From Apis mellifera (taxonomy: Eukaryota; Arthropoda; Insecta; Hymenoptera; Apidae), in the NCBI RefSeq assembly GCF_003254395.2, contig NC_037639.1, forward strand, positions 7,265,501-7,329,500: a stretch of 64,000 nucleotides of DNA. Reading direction: 5' to 3'. The translations under genes and the position numbers were made by a program. Of this stretch, positions 1-13,572 are shown piece by piece. The notes under the pieces are model-generated. The model had not been told where the DNA came from and did not search any database. It saw only the letters and a program-made list of their open reading frames with translations. Numbering within the stretch: position 1 is the stretch's first letter; each line of letters starts with the position of its first letter.

Positions 1-2520
1 ATACGGATGAATTGTATTCTTTATATCTCCTTAGAAAATTAAAATCGCACGTATATTCATTCGTGTAAAATATCGATAGGGTTAATCATGGATATTAAAA
101 TGGAATCGATCTAATTGTATTATATTCTTGGTGTAGATTTCTATTCCGTATCATTTCTAGAATATTTCTTCTTCGAAAGATTCGAAAGATCTGTTTCGTA
201 TATTCGTATATATAATTGGTGATTATTTGTAAAGTATTTATAAATATTTATAAAGTTAACAATGATTTCAGTAATGTAAAGTTATGTAGAATCATTCTTC
301 TCCTGTAATCTTATTTACTCATTAGTGTATGCGTGGATTTATTAATAACTCTGGTAAATTGAATTCATGACTCGTTAAATCTCGTTAATAATAAATTATT
401 CAACTCTAGAAGAGATCGGTCAGGGCTTAATCAGATCTCCAGCGTCCAAACGTTTTATATATATACATAGTTTCGATGTACATTTTCACAGTTGATCGTG
501 TAATTAACACGTTAACACAAGTAAAACGCCGGTTGAAAACGGGCGTTTTCCACGAGTGGCCGTTCCTTTCCACGCGGTTTTACCCGCGGGATGTATTTAA
601 ACGATGGAATAATGGGTCCTCATCGGTTTAACAGGGGAGGAGGATGGAGCGTTATCGAAAATTTAATAGAATGTAAATAATTTGCGCGCATTTTCGTAAT
701 TGAATTTATAGAACCCCAGTGCGCGCGCAACTGGTTTTTCGCTCCGATAGGAAAATTTGTCTCTTATTTTATTTCGAATGAGAATTTATTTTGAAACGGC
801 GTATTATCGGTGTCGATGGTGCTCCATTGTTCCCTGTGATAAATATGAAACGGCCGATTTCCTTGCGCGATTAAATAACGATTCGAATAATCGTCTATCG
901 ATCCATCGATCCTTTCCCGTACCGATGATTTATCGTCGAGAAAAAAGGAAAATCCGTTCCATCGATAGAAAACTTTTTCGATTAAAATAATTAGATAGAA
1001 TCTTCTCGAAATAATCACTGAATTAATAAAACTTTCCTTTCATTTTTCACGGTTAGAAAAGAAAATATTCCGCTCGATCAAACGTGTTATAAACGTCGCG
1101 TGAATATTTCCTGAAACTCTGATATTCCCATTGTTGGGAATAAACCGCGATGAAAGTTTCCATAAATGGAGGGAAGAAGAAAAGTCGATTTCGAGGTGGA
1201 GAAGTGGAGAACGCCTTAATTCGCCTCGTGTGACGTTTCGGGGGCAAAAATCCAAGCGGATGGTATAGACCCTCCCCCTCTTTATTCGTATTTCATAATG
1301 CAATTTGCTCGACATTCCGATCTGCTGTTGGATATGTACGCGCGCGCGCGCGCGCAAATTTACATATCGAGGCCGCGAAGAAAGTTCATAGATAATGACG
1401 ATTCCACTTTGCAACGTCCACGCTGCCATAAATAGCGGTACAGAGCAGGTCTCTGGGTCTATAGCAAGATCGTGAAGTATTTATATCGTTCGTCGACGTA
1501 AAGGTATTAATATTGCAACATCGGGGCTTCTTACTAGATACGATCGAGTGGTGCCGTTAGAAAGCTAGGTTATAGACAAACGGAATAGGAACACGATTTC
1601 GAACGATTTCCCGTTTCGTCCAACTCGCGTGGAATCGAACGAGCGAGGATCTTCTTCTTGTCGGATAATTTATTCTTTTAACAGATTATCAACGAAGAAA
1701 AGAAGTTTGGATAGTAAATTTAATTTTATCATAACTCTTTTTCTCTAGAAAAATAAAGGGAATTGGAAAAGTGTACGTTTACGAGCTCGCAGTAGAAAAT
1801 TTTTTTCAGCGTAAAGGAAAAGCGATTATCGAGTCTTCCTAGTCTAATCGATGCGATTTTATTTACAATAAAACTCTGTTATCTTTTAATCTTCATTTGC
1901 GTGTCATCGTCGCATATACACACACGCTGTTTTATTTCTAACAATTTAAAATAAATAAGAATGTCACGCAACGATTGCGCCATTTAATACTCAAATGATA
2001 AATGTACTAACGTTTCCACATTCGCGTCCCCTTTCATCCTCCTCTTCGCTCTTATTTCTTTTCATTTAGTCGAAATCCATTCAATATCCATTCAATAAAT
2101 GTCATGCTTTTAAAGCTTTCAGCCTCGCATTTCTGTCATTACTTTTCGATTCAACGATTCTTTGGGTTACTTTCCGCGTTGTCGGGGGAAAGCAACGCTA
2201 TTAACCTTTCACGATTTCGCGGTACACGTGTCAAAGTGCTCAAATTTCCAATTAATACGGTTAATATTCCAAGAATTTTCCCTACAATCCTTAAAATCCT
2301 CAAAGTTTTGTTTTTGTCGAATGATTAAATTTTCGTATTTCTCGCGAATTTCTATCGACAATAAAAAGAGATACTTTCTCAAAAAAACTAATTATTAATT
2401 CTCACTCTAACCAATTCTGCATTCAATCCATCTTTGCTACACATACCCGTAAGATCGTATATGGCTAATTTTTCAGAAATAGAAAAAAGAAGGAAAATTT
2501 TTAAAAAATCTGAGGATACG
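1..2520. other. Non-coding spacer, AT-rich
   Basis: Mostly AT-rich unique sequence with no supported gene. It holds a CG dinucleotide run at 1339-1355. Short frames in 750-1430 on both strands overlap each other and show no domain, so I treat them as chance. I see no RNA gene or mobile element. Confidence 0.6.
1339..1355. repeat. (CG)n microsatellite
   Basis: About eight uninterrupted CG dinucleotides follow a TA step. An alternating CG run of this length is uncommon and can adopt Z-form DNA. It is also a dense block of methylatable CpG. Confidence 0.9.
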
Positions 2521-3580
2521 AGGATCCCAGTCTTTCGATGTCTTTTTTTTTTCTTTTTCTTTTTTTTTCACTTCATCAAAGTCATTCCGTGCCCGGAATG
2601 AAGCGGACGTAAATGGAGCGGGATGACGCGCGCGTGTCCCCTCCCCCTCTCCTTTTCGTGCTATTTTCTTTTTCTTTTTTTTTTTTTTTTCTTTTTTTGG
2701 CGAGATTTTTCCCGATCAAAAGATCGACGCCAGAGGCTGCCCTCTCCTCCTTTCGCCGATGCGCAACCACGAATGCCGGCCGAATTTTATTGGCGGCCGT
2801 ACGTACCTATAAAGGAGAAATACCGAACACCGGATGGAGAACGCGGTAACGTTCGCGTGGCTTTGCCAACGCAAGCAGAAATAAAATATTTGAAACACGC
2901 GCGCCGCTTGCGGATTTCGTTCCTTCTCCTCCTCCCTCCTCTTCCCTCCTCTTCTCTCCATTCCACCCTTTACCAACCCCGTTTCCTTTTTTCGACCCCC
3001 TTTTACATCTTCGATGCCCCGTTTTTCTTTTTTCTCTCTTTTTTTTTCTTTCTTTCTCCACATCCTCCCTCCACCCCCTTTTTTTTTCTTCATCCCTCGC
3101 CTGTTAATCCGCCGATACGAGATTGGTTGTTGCTACGTGTCGGTTAAAGGAAATACACAGGCAGAATGTGGGAGGGAGAGCGAGAGGAAGGGATGAAGGG
3201 AGGGGATGGAGGATAGTTTCTAGTACGTTGCCGATCAGAAAAAGGGAGAAGGGAGGAAGCTGGCCGCCGATGGGCTTCTCTCATCGACAGGAGACGCATT
3301 ACATTTGGCAGCGATTTCACTCAGCGAGATTAAGCTTATTTTCGCCGGGCCGATTTTCCTGGCACCGTGTCGCCCCTCCCCCTTCTCGCTTCCTCGGTCC
3401 ACCAACTTCCACCGACCTGTAGTTTTTTCTCTCCCTCCCCCTCCTCCTAGCTAGCCGAGCCGTCTGGCTAGCGTTGTTGTTTTCTCTCCACCGATCGTGT
3501 CTTCTCGAGTCTTCTTCCGTTTCTTCTTCTCGAGTTTCCCGCCCCATCGCGCCTTTTTTCTGCCTTCCCCCGCCGATAAT
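2521..3580. repeat. Pyrimidine-rich low-complexity zone
   Basis: Long T and C tracts dominate the + strand, especially 2540-2570, 2640-2700 and 2920-3100. More CT-rich sequence follows at 3360-3550. Several overlapping frames on both strands (up to 174 codons) translate to runs of Phe/Ser/Pro or Lys/Arg/Glu, so they reflect composition and not genes. A short GA-rich stretch at 3165-3260 interrupts the bias. Confidence 0.7.
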
Positions 3581-6500
3581 CTATGGTAGAACCCAGAGAT
3601 AAATTTCGCGCGGATGGAATCGAATTCGGATGGGAATGAATACCGTCACTGTGCGATGAAATATTCCTCGAGAAAAATTATTTATTTCTTCAATTCGTGT
3701 TGCTTCTAAGAGAAAACGATATCGCGTTTATTATTATTTTTACAATTGGCCGAACTCGTCGCACTTATTGATCAGAATCGATAGAGCGTAATCAGTGTAC
3801 GTGTCACATTTAGTAGAACACTGCCAATTTATTAGCAGCACGCGGTCTAATGTGTATATATATTATAATCAATTAAAATATCTATGATTAGATATATCTA
3901 ATTATGGAAATGATTCAATAATAAAAATTATGCCATAAATCAGCTATGATTCATCCAGAAATAACGACGATAAATCAGATGCGTGTGCTTCTTCTTTTTT
4001 CCGTTTAAAATTAATCAAAAAAGGAGGAAAAATTCACGCGCTCTTTTCTCCTCTTCTCCCCCAATCCTTTCATCAAGTCCCAACATAACACCGGAGAACA
4101 CTCGCGAAAGGGAAGGCGGACAATTACCAGGTTGTCCTTGTTCCCCGGGCACATAAATGACAACGAAACAATGCACCCTCGTCTTAGAAACGTGGAAAGA
4201 CGACGTCGTCTGGTTACGGTCGGTCGCGCGTGTCCTTCCCCCTGCCCCCTTCCTCGATGATGAAGAAGCGGAATCGTTAGCGTGATAGGCCCACCGTAAA
4301 AGGACGCAGATTCGGATTATTGTCTAAAGCGACTCTCCTCCTTGGAGTGGAGAGCCATTCAGCTGGATAAAGCCGGACCGGAAACGACAGCAGCGAGGGG
4401 TGGGTCGCGATGGTCGAATAATGGACCCAGCCATCTCCTTTGAAGTCCCCTTCAGAGTTTTGGCGTTAATTGATGCGAGTCCGGGAGTTCGAAAGATCGC
4501 CCACCACTTCCAGCCCAGGGCTTCCAACGCTCCACGACCCCTCCTCTTCCTCCCCCTCCACCCCGTCCTTCGCCCCTAACGAGGGGAGATTACTTCGAGG
4601 TGGGTTACGGATCCCACCACCCATCTTCGACTTGCTTCTTCGAGTTATCTTCATCGAAGTGTCCGCGTTAGAGTCCAAGTTTCCGCGAATTTTCTTCTTC
4701 CCTTCAAGTTCGTAATTAGCCGGGGCCCGTGGCAAATGGCCGCTCGCTCTCTCACTTTTCACGGATCCATTCGAAATTTATCGACGAAAGGGATAGCAGT
4801 AACGGATATGATTTTCGCACGATTTCAATCCTTCGATCCTTCCTCTCTCTTCGATCTCTCTTTCATTCTTCTTCTTCTTCCTATCCTTTTAATCTCACCT
4901 TCATCCCCTTCCCCCCGTTTGTAATCGTACAATGGTAAAACCATTCACGAGGGGGGAGGGGATACTTGTTTCAAATTAAATTCGCTCATTGTAGCCAGGG
5001 CGAAAATTCAACGAAACGAGAAAGGGTTCATTCGACGGTTGATTATCAGCCTTTTCGAAACTTTTTAGGCGAAACTAATTCACTTCGGGCCGGCAGCAAA
5101 CTTTCCGCCAAGTGGAGGGATTCAATTGGCTTAATTAAACGCTGCCCGATTCGCCCCCTTTTTGCGCCCAAAAACCCGGACGAGCTTTTATTAAGATGAC
5201 GCTGCCAAAGTAAACCGTCCTGAACCGTAGCAACGGAACTTTGCGCCTGACAATAAAGATCCTTGTACAAACGTAATTGTCGCCTCGAAAAGAATTTCTC
5301 CAATTCCATCCTCCCTTGTTTTCTAATTTCTACATCCGTTGGTCGTCAAAAAATACAAGTGTTCGTCGAAACGTGCCGTAATTTCGAAGCAATAACGATG
5401 AAACTTGCAAGGATTTATCCATTCGCGTAGAAAAGGTATCTAATTAAATATATTCTTTACTCGAAAAAGGCTTTTGAGGCCCGAGCTCCTTCTTGCATCC
5501 AATTACATATCATTCTCGTTTATATTTTCACAAATGCGAAGAGTCAAGAATCTGAATAATTCATAATACAAAAGGTTATAACAATTACGTTGATTTCAAC
5601 GGGACATCGATTGAATCGTGAAATGGCGCATCATTATGCGAGGCCATAATTTTGTTGGCCAAACTTCTCTCCGTGAAAATTTTCGTGCTCCCGATTCGTG
5701 GCCGATAATCAACATTTATACGCTTAAATATTGGCCGTTCGATTCGGTTTGTCGTAAATGACGGATATAATAAAAATGCATTGTGCGTTATGGTTCGAAT
5801 GTGTAATGAGATGGGAGAGGTCGTATCGCGTGTGTTTATCGCCTATTTATGCCGATGGTACGTCGGATGAAATTATTTATCGTGGGGGGGGGGCAGGAAG
5901 GGAGATTTATTTTTGCTCGCATTTCCAACAAAAATTTGAATGGAGGGGAATGAGAGAATTTTTCAACTGAAATATCGATGATGAACTGGGCCGATATAGG
6001 CTAACATTTTCGTTGATTAAAATTATTAATCGATAAAGATTCGTCTGCATAATATTTGTAAAGACATTGATTTAAATTAATTCTCGGTATAATAATTTTA
6101 AATAACGACGACGATTTATTAATTCTAATTTGGAAAAATAATAAAAAAAACACAAGTTTGAAAAGTCTCTGTTAATTAATCTTTTCTCTAATAAATATAA
6201 TGGAATTAAGAAGACACGAGAAAATCTATTCTCTTATTAATTCTCTACCCTAACAACGATATAAATATATTTAAATAAATTTAATCTATTTAGACGTAAA
6301 CATAATTGAAAAGAAAAATAAACAATTGCGTGGAATCTATCTATCCGGAAACCTGTGCCTCGACGTAAGAGCGTGAAGCTTTATCCTTCGCCAAGTCATT
6401 CGAAGCGTGAATATCGAAATTACGACGCGGAAGAGGACGGAATCGCGGTTCGGAGAGACACAGCGTGAAGTTCGCATTACCGAGTCATACGATCGTCGCG

Positions 6501-7560
6501 CGCAAAACAAGGTGTTACAACACATTCGTATCCATGCGTGCAGGGAGAGGGGAGGGTTGGATCGATCGCGACTCGAAGGAATTCATCGCGGAAAATCGAT
6601 CCGTCTCTCTCTCTCTCGAGATCGAGAACGAGCCGCGTTCCCTTGAAGTTGAGACTCTCTTCTCTGGATCTCGATCCAGTCCCAAGGTTATCATTAACTC
6701 GGGAAAGAGGAACCGGGGAACGAAGTTCTTCTTCCACGCCATTTCAAAGAACGAGATCCAGTTACGCGGTTTAACTTATTCCGGTGTATCGAAGCGTGGA
6801 CGACCGATCCTTCTCGCCGATCTTCCCCGGGTAATAATATTCGAATCTGTTCCATGGAATCGGACCGAATTCGAGCTGGAAACGTGTCTTTTTCCACGCG
6901 TTTTCCAGCCTCGAGTTGTTCAAAATAATCGCGTTACGTTCCTGTCGTGTGATTTCCGAGAAAATTGACTTCAATGATCATTTAATTCTATCATTTTACT
7001 TGAATATCCATATACTTCATATTCGTAAGTATATAAATATATAACAACTCGTGGGGAGAAATGTATCGCATGGATGACGAGTGGTAAAAAAAAGATCGGT
7101 CTTATTTCTCAACCCTTGAACTTTTTGAAAGGAACGGAACAGTTACTCGGGAATTTTGTCAGGTGTTGCATTAAACATCGGAGGATTAAATGGCGATCGA
7201 ACGTAACAATGGAATTTCTCGCGAGGGTAGCAGTTAACCCAGATACACCACGTACGTGGCGCAATGGTAGAAAACGGGGGTAGGGGGTGGAGGATTGCAT
7301 AAATTAGAAGGTAAGGGCGAAAGGGAGTTTTGGTCGTGGCCGTTTCTCTCCACGCATATTAAACGCCCTTGTCCCTGGCCGCCAAGGTATTCCACAATTC
7401 CGTCGCCAGCCGCCACTTATCTCTGATTTTGTAACTCTCATTGTTGCGAAGGGGCCCCTGCTCGTCGTGCATACTCCTCGCTCGCAGGGCACGTAGACAA
7501 AATTTAGTTTTGGACACGTCTCCTGTAACGAGTCGTGTTACGAGGGACAAGTGTGTCTAA
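3581..7560. other. Non-coding spacer
   Basis: Mixed AT-rich and moderately GC-rich sequence with no supported gene. The overlapping frames around 6400-6970 on both strands have no recognisable domain. A run of ten G residues lies at 5884-5893. I see no tRNA-like cloverleaf or transposon end. Confidence 0.6.
5884..5893. repeat. Poly-G tract (G10)
   Basis: Ten consecutive G residues on the + strand. Runs this long are rare in a genome otherwise dominated by A/T homopolymers, and are prone to sequencing and replication slippage. Confidence 0.9.
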
Positions 7561-7604
7561 CTATCTCTCTCTCTCTCTGTCTCTGTCTCTCTCTCTTTCT
7601 CTCC
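7561..7604. repeat. (CT)n microsatellite, interrupted
   Basis: CT dinucleotides are broken by two GT steps and a TTT. On the + strand they form a 44-nt pyrimidine tract with no following AG that would make a convincing acceptor. Confidence 0.9.
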
Positions 7605-9380
7605 GCGAAAGTCCTTGGAGATTCAGAAAGAAAGGTCTCTCGGCGATGAGGTAAAATGTCCTTTAAATTTGACCGTTGCTGGTATTTAATATAACGTGTT
7701 ACGTAATAACGAAATGATCGTAGGATGCTTGATGTTGAAAATGCGCATTTGGAATTTGAAATTTACTTTCACAAGAGGAATTGGGCGAAGAAAATTCTGC
7801 CCACTTGGAAAGTGGATTCTTCTCTGGCAATAAAGTATAAATCGATTCTATACTTCGATGCTATTACTTCACTAAACTTTCATTAATTCTAAACGTACAA
7901 TCGATTACGTTATCCATTTTTCTTTACAATTTCAAATTAATCGTAAAATTCTTCTCAAAGGAAATTAGTTAGCTAGAAAGTAGAATCATATTGGAGGGGA
8001 GTCACGATTTTTCGTGTTCTCGAGCGAAAAAGACGCGATTCCACTCGCGTCTTGAAGCGAAAAATTTCAAAAGCCCTCGAGCGATTTCGCCTTCTTTGCT
8101 TTGAGCAAGACCCTCGCAACTTTCCCTCATCATCCCTTGTTGGAGGATCTTTGAGATCTCCACTCCCTTTTGGAAGTTTTGCGAAATTATGTTTCCTCGA
8201 TTCTCAGATTTCTTTCTTATATGTGATGCTGGATGATCGGATGCTCATCAAGCCAGTATCGATTTTCGGTAACGAAGGCATCGCGTCTCAAAGAAATTCA
8301 CGTCCGTTCTACTTTTAAAAGTTACGTACAATCGTAGTAATCCTCGACTCATCGAATATTCGTTGAAGCTGTTCGAATAGTTTCGATACCGATTCATTTT
8401 TCAATTATTTGACCAGAGAATTAGAGTTGAAATTTCACGAGAGGGGAATCTTTTTCTAATACGCAAGGGAACTCGATAATCTCAGGTTTCGATTACGGTT
8501 CGCACCAGGGCACTTAACACTCGAACACCCGCGAGCCCGCCGCTATTTGCACGCTCGTTAACACATTTTCGACTATATCCCGCTAGTTTCAACCTCCGTT
8601 GCCTGCTTTCCGTTTCCTGAAATTCCACCAAGAAATCGGCGTTAATTAAGGCGTCCCAATTCGCAAGTAGCGCTAACGACGTTCGACGGTAAACTCAGCC
8701 CCCGACCAAGAAAGTCTGGATCCACTTGAAGCGTACACGAAATATTAGCCGTCTTCGTGGCTCGAGATTTCGAAATCTCACTGTTTCCAGCCATTCTCAA
8801 CGCCTGAATTCTTTCGAGGTGTATTCATCTTGTGTTATCCGAATAATTCGATGTGCACGTTTAATACCGTTGTTATAACAAAGTTATGATGATTCAATTT
8901 CTAATCAGTTAGTTCCTCTTTTTTTGAACATACACATTATTTCTTAACTTGAAAGGATTGCAGGATCTCGAAGAAAAAGAAAAAGAAGCAAGAAATAAAT
9001 GTAACGACGTACGAATGGTCGACAATGATGGAGAAGAAAGTTTAGGGATTCAGCTCGGAATCGATCAACCATCGATATCGTAGTTGCTGCCAATTTTTTC
9101 GTTCCGCGATTAAACCTCGTTCCATAGGTATCCCCCCCTCCTGATCGAGCGGCTCTAAAACCCGTCTCTGTCGTCTCCATCGGCCCTGTCGATTTATATT
9201 CGAGGGTCGTCGTAATCGCGCAAAGTACGGAACACGAATCAATTCCCTTGGCCGAAGGGTCGTATGGCGGCGCGGCTTCGTTCGAAGTGGGGTCCCGAGA
9301 ATTGGAGGGAAAGAGCGGGGGGTTGGCCGTACGAGAAACTTTTCCAAGAGTTTGAGTAAAGTAGCCTTGGATCCTTTATT

Positions 9381-9401
9381 TCTCTCTCTCTCTCTCTCTC
9401 T
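9381..9401. repeat. (TC)n microsatellite
   Basis: About ten perfect TC dinucleotides between a T-rich stretch and TGCACC. Confidence 0.9.
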
Positions 9402-9710
9402 GCACCGTATACCTACCGGCCCTTTCGAAACCGATCGCAAAAATCGGCTTTCGAAGAGAAACAGTCGAACGGGTCCCGGCTGCTTTCGAAACTCTTCTTG
9501 ATAATTGATTGTTTTGCCAAGAGTGGAGCTCTCTTTCATCGGCTCCTACCATCTTTTCCCTCGTTGCACCCTAAACGTTCCAAATCGTGCCTCGAGACGA
9601 GTCTTCTTTTTTTTCTTCTTCCCTCCTCCTCTCCATCCTTTATCCTCCACCTCCGTTACGGCCTTTTCGCGCTGTGAATTCGTAAGGATCGTGGTCCTAC
9701 CAGAGTTTCA

Positions 9711-9738
9711 TCTCTCTCTCTCTCTATTTCTCTCGCAG
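9711..9738 (+). repeat. (TC)n tract ending in an acceptor-like CAG
   Basis: A TC run at 9711-9725 continues as ATTTCTCTCGCAG, so the tract looks like a 3' splice site with the AG at 9737-9738. The frame after it stays open to about 9889, but the protein has no known domain and no strong donor is evident. I therefore annotate the repeat and not an exon. Confidence 0.6.
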
Positions 9739-9896
9739 TTCGTCATCGCATTCTTGTTCCTTGTGGAAACCGTTTCGAATCGTTTCCAATGCTGTCGCCG
9801 TACTCTACAATCTGCGATACGAACTTCCTCCCGAGAGATTTCTGCGCGAAACTTGGACCCACCTATACTTGTGCATGGTTCACGTGTGTGAGGATG

Positions 9897-9915
9897 TATA
9901 TATATATATATATAT
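9897..9915. repeat. (TA)n microsatellite
   Basis: About nine TA dinucleotides, followed by GTATACGTGCACGTG. Confidence 0.9.
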
Positions 9916-10024
9916 GTATACGTGCACGTGATTGTAGTCGATAGTATTCTTCTTCCTTCTCCCCTTCTCTTCTCGCGATCGGCTTCGTAAACTAAAATGG
10001 AACGATACGAGTTCGAGTTGATTC

Positions 10025-10042
10025 CCTCTCTCTCTCTCTCTT
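10025..10042. repeat. (CT)n microsatellite
   Basis: About eight CT dinucleotides. Confidence 0.85.
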
Positions 10043-10340
10043 CTACGTCTCGATCGGCGGTAACTCTTTTTAATGTTACGCTTTACAGAGAGGCGAAAAA
10101 TGTTTACGGTGAACCGAGGCGATAAGCCAATTTGAATTAGGTTATCGTGTTTGTTCGTTATTCGTGTATAGAGGTGCATAGAGAATGGAACCGGCGTGGA
10201 TAAAAGAGCGCCGCTGGAAAAATCCATTAACGTGTTTGCCTTATCTGCGGGAAAGTACTAAAAGCTCTGTCGAGATTTATTGTAAATTCGATGGTCGTTT
10301 AACTTTCTCCTGCTGAGCCATAAAGCGCGGTTTGTTCGAG

Positions 10341-10375
10341 TTTATTTTATTTTATTTTATTTTATTTTTTTTTTT
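10341..10375. repeat. (TTTTA)n microsatellite running into poly-T
   Basis: Five TTTTA pentamers followed by a run of about twelve T. The frame that crosses it (10332-10583) is a Phe/Leu-rich artefact. Confidence 0.9.
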
Positions 10376-10736
10376 GCTTTTATTTTTTTCTTTCTTTCGT
10401 TTCTTTTTCGAGTTCTTTCTCTCTCGTTTTCCTTTGGGGAAAGGAAAAACTTTGGAAAGAGATGTATGTGGAATCGTGAAATGTATCGACGATCGAAGGG
10501 GCGACCGAATTTTTTCCCATCGCCTAAGGGTGGAATTATTGGTAATATTATTGGTTACGTTTCGAGGTGAAATTAAAGGTTAAAATGATATTTAAACGGA
10601 ATATATTAAATTTCTGCACGCACCATCTGCTCTATTTGTTTCGAAATATTTATTTCCCCATATTGAAATATAGACCGAGAGATTTATGAATTATATTCGA
10701 ATATATTCCGCTCCGATTATTCTTCTGTCTAACGTG

Positions 10737-10758
10737 AAAAAAAAAAAAAAAAAAAAAA
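10737..10758. repeat. Poly-A tract
   Basis: About 22 consecutive A residues. No flanking target-site duplication or coding remnant was seen that would make it the tail of a retroelement. Confidence 0.85.
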
Positions 10759-11180
10759 GAAATAAGAGTTTCAACGCTCCTTCAATGGCGGGCAAAAATT
10801 GTTCCAATCGAAACAGAAACACGTACACCTTTTTATCGCATTATCCCCTCGAAATCAATCCATCCGGCGCGGTCGCAAATCCCAATCAACCACCCACCCT
10901 CGAAATATTTACAATTGATTGTTCATTTACACCCTCTTACACTGTCGCGCACCCTCGGGGGTCGGTCAGTTTACGGAACGCTTTAATTAACCGCGTTCCA
11001 CGCGGCCCTCCTCTCGAAATAATATTCCTCTCTCGTTCTCCTCCATCGTCTCCTCCTCTTCCTCGAACGAAGCGCATCGCGCGCGGATTACCGCGGCGTA
11101 GAATTAATTCCCGTTGCACGCGTAATCGGATCACGAATTCGCGGCGTATAATCTTTCTCGTCGTGATCGTCATATATCCC

Positions 11181-11270
11181 AAAAAAAAAAAAAAAGAAAA
11201 AAGAATAAAAGAGAGAGGAATCCGGCCTGTGGGCGAATTTCGAATTTTTTTTTTTTCCTTTTTTTTCTTT
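11181..11270. repeat. Poly-A block facing a poly-T block
   Basis: An A15 run with further A-rich sequence (11181-11210) is followed about 40 nt later by T12 plus T-rich sequence (11247-11270). In RNA the two could pair as a long weak stem. This is more likely chance juxtaposition of homopolymers than a mobile-element end. Confidence 0.6.
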
Positions 11271-13291
11271 ATCTCCAACGGACCTCGGGTGCTCGTTTCC
11301 TCTCGCTCAGGCTGCAAGAGGTAAAAACAAACAACCGGAGGGGTTTAGAGGAACGCTTGTGTAACGGCGAGAGGGGGTCGAATGCACCCGGTCGGGCAAA
11401 TGCCGATAATACCGTTATCAGGGCGCAACCGTGTGTGTCAGTACGGTAATGAGCCGAGGCGAAGTCAATCATTGAGGATTGTAGTGGTGCTACAATGGTA
11501 GTGGTTCGTGCTAGTGGGTCGATAAGCAATCGATTTCCATGATTTTTCTTTCGCTCGTAGATGGTGCGTGTAAAATTTTAGAAAGGAGTAAGAATTTCTG
11601 GGGATTTCGTTGAGTTTCGTCAACCAGATGTGCAAAGATTGTACAAAGTATGGATTATTTTGGAGTTACGTTTCTCAAGAATATCTTTATCTATATTTCA
11701 AACTCTCAGATGACAAACGAATTAAATCGTTGCTAATGAATTATTGAAATAATTCATTCCCCAAATATAATCATTTTGAGAAAATGTGATTTACGCTAAT
11801 TGATTCTTGAAATCTTTATTTAATAATCCTTTATGTAACGAATAGATTGGCACCCCGATTCGCAATTAGCATCCTTGGATCATGAATAGCTGTTACATTA
11901 GATTAAACGAGATTTTATTAATACTCGGAATCATCTCTCGAAACTTGATTTCGAGAACTTGTTGTTAAGTCGAGTTGATTTATCAACACGAATTTTAATT
12001 TTAATCTTGGAAACATTCTTACGAAAACACGAGTGAGTGACGTGAGTGTTGAAATACAAATAAAGGAGGGAATTTATCAAAGCTCGGAAATAACACTTTT
12101 ATCATTCGCTCTCGCGTTTTAGGATTTATTTTCCCGATACCGTTCCAACGTGTCCGTCCACGCGGCGGTAATTTCTCTGTGAGCCTGAAACGTTTTCTAT
12201 CCGTTATTCCATTCAGTGTTTCCGCGTAACTGACCGGGGCATAAAACGACGAAAACCCAAACGTGACGAGCCGCGTGGTGGGGCCCGCTATAAATGTATC
12301 TCGTAGGACAGACTTCCGCGAAGCTTTCGTTTTCTTTCCTCTCTGCACTGTGCGCTCGGCCTGTGCGGAAGGATTAATCGACCCAAGAATAAATCGGGAT
12401 TCGCATCTGTTAATAAAGATGCGCCGGGTCAAGAGGTCTCTTTTCTCTACCGGGATATACATAGAATCCGCGATTTAACGGTGTTCCAAATATTTTTTTT
12501 ACTTAATAAAGATTGTTTATTTAATTTATTTGTTTCTCTTCTTCGTTTCACCAGTTGGATAGAATTCTTTTTTCGAAAGGAAGTCGATGTTTTTTTCACA
12601 AGGCATCTGTTAAAATTTCTTTAATTTTTGGAAGAGCTATCCTGTTTATACCGTTACATTTTCTCACTTTAACTCTCTATTTATACTTTTCGTTAGCACC
12701 ATGCTACGTAGATCTAAACTATCTATCTTTTCTACTAAACTTCAATACCGATGAATTTTAAAAAGATCGCTCCAAACATCATCCAAGATAAAATAATCTC
12801 GTCCTGCAAATTATAATTTGTATTAAAAAGAGAAAAGAAAAGAGAGAAAATCATCTCAACTACACGTTCACACGTTAAATTTTCTTCCTCCTTTCTTCTC
12901 CGTCTTGCCCGTAATTTCCTACAAGTTGCTGCATCACCCGCGTCAATTCCGATCGAAATTCCGAAAAGCGTTTTTCCAGTTCACGAGCACAGAGTGGAGA
13001 AGCCACCTCTTGGGGGAGACGCACATGGCGACTCTGTAAAATTCACTGGAACCCGTCCGTTTACGTATTCGGGGGGGTGGGAAGAGAGGGTTGGCCCTCT
13101 GGCCTCGGCGAAAATACGAAATATCTCGGGATGCTAACCCGTTCCCGACGGGGAAGGGAGGAGGAAGGCCGCTTCCAGAGGCATACGGTAAGCTGGCCCG
13201 CGCCGTGGAAACTTCACGAGAATGTCAAATTTCCAAGCGTTCGCTTCAAATCAGTGTCCAAATAAACTACTACCCCCGACGGTCGACGTGC

Positions 13292-13314
13292 CTCTCCCTC
13301 TCTCTCTCTCTCTT
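13292..13314. repeat. (CT)n microsatellite
   Basis: CT repeats with one CCCT interruption. Confidence 0.85.
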
Positions 13315-13554
13315 ATGCGCCTCTGTCTTAGGCCTTCCTTTTCCCGCTAGAATCCCTCGTTGCCTCGTTTCCACCCCCTCTTCTCCACGTTTTACGAAGC
13401 TTCCCTCAGGATTCAGACACGCCAACCTTCCACATCGACGACCATCCACCGTCGACGGCTAAGACGTCTCACTTTGCTCGAGATGCAGAGGCTGCGCCGG
13501 ATGTTTGAAAACGTTTTCTCGCCTTCGTTCCTTCTCTCTCTCTCTTTTCTCCGG

Positions 13555-13572
13555 GTATATATATATGTATAC
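13555..13572. repeat. (TA)n microsatellite
   Basis: TA dinucleotides with a single G interruption, directly after a pyrimidine-rich run at about 13530-13552. Confidence 0.85.

Larger units (their letters stand above)
7605..12890. other. Non-coding spacer with many microsatellites
   Basis: Unique sequence interspersed with (CT)n, (TA)n, (TTTTA)n and poly-A runs that are listed separately. Frames such as 9042-9539, 10686-11324 and 12019-12462 give no recognisable protein and overlap repeats or other frames. A/T homopolymers face each other as A-rich (11181-11210) and T-rich (11247-11270) blocks. Confidence 0.6.

Noticed and set aside
9505..9891. Possible exon after the acceptor-like tract at 9711-9738
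   Set aside because: The acceptor is created by a (TC)n microsatellite. No strong donor is present and the peptide is unrecognised.
11181..11270. A-rich/T-rich pair as terminal inverted repeats of a small element
   Set aside because: The arms are plain homopolymers without a defined sequence or target-site duplication.
10686..11324. 212-codon open frame on +
   Set aside because: It runs through poly-A (Lys run) and poly-T (Phe run) tracts at 10737, 11181 and 11247, so it is a compositional artefact.
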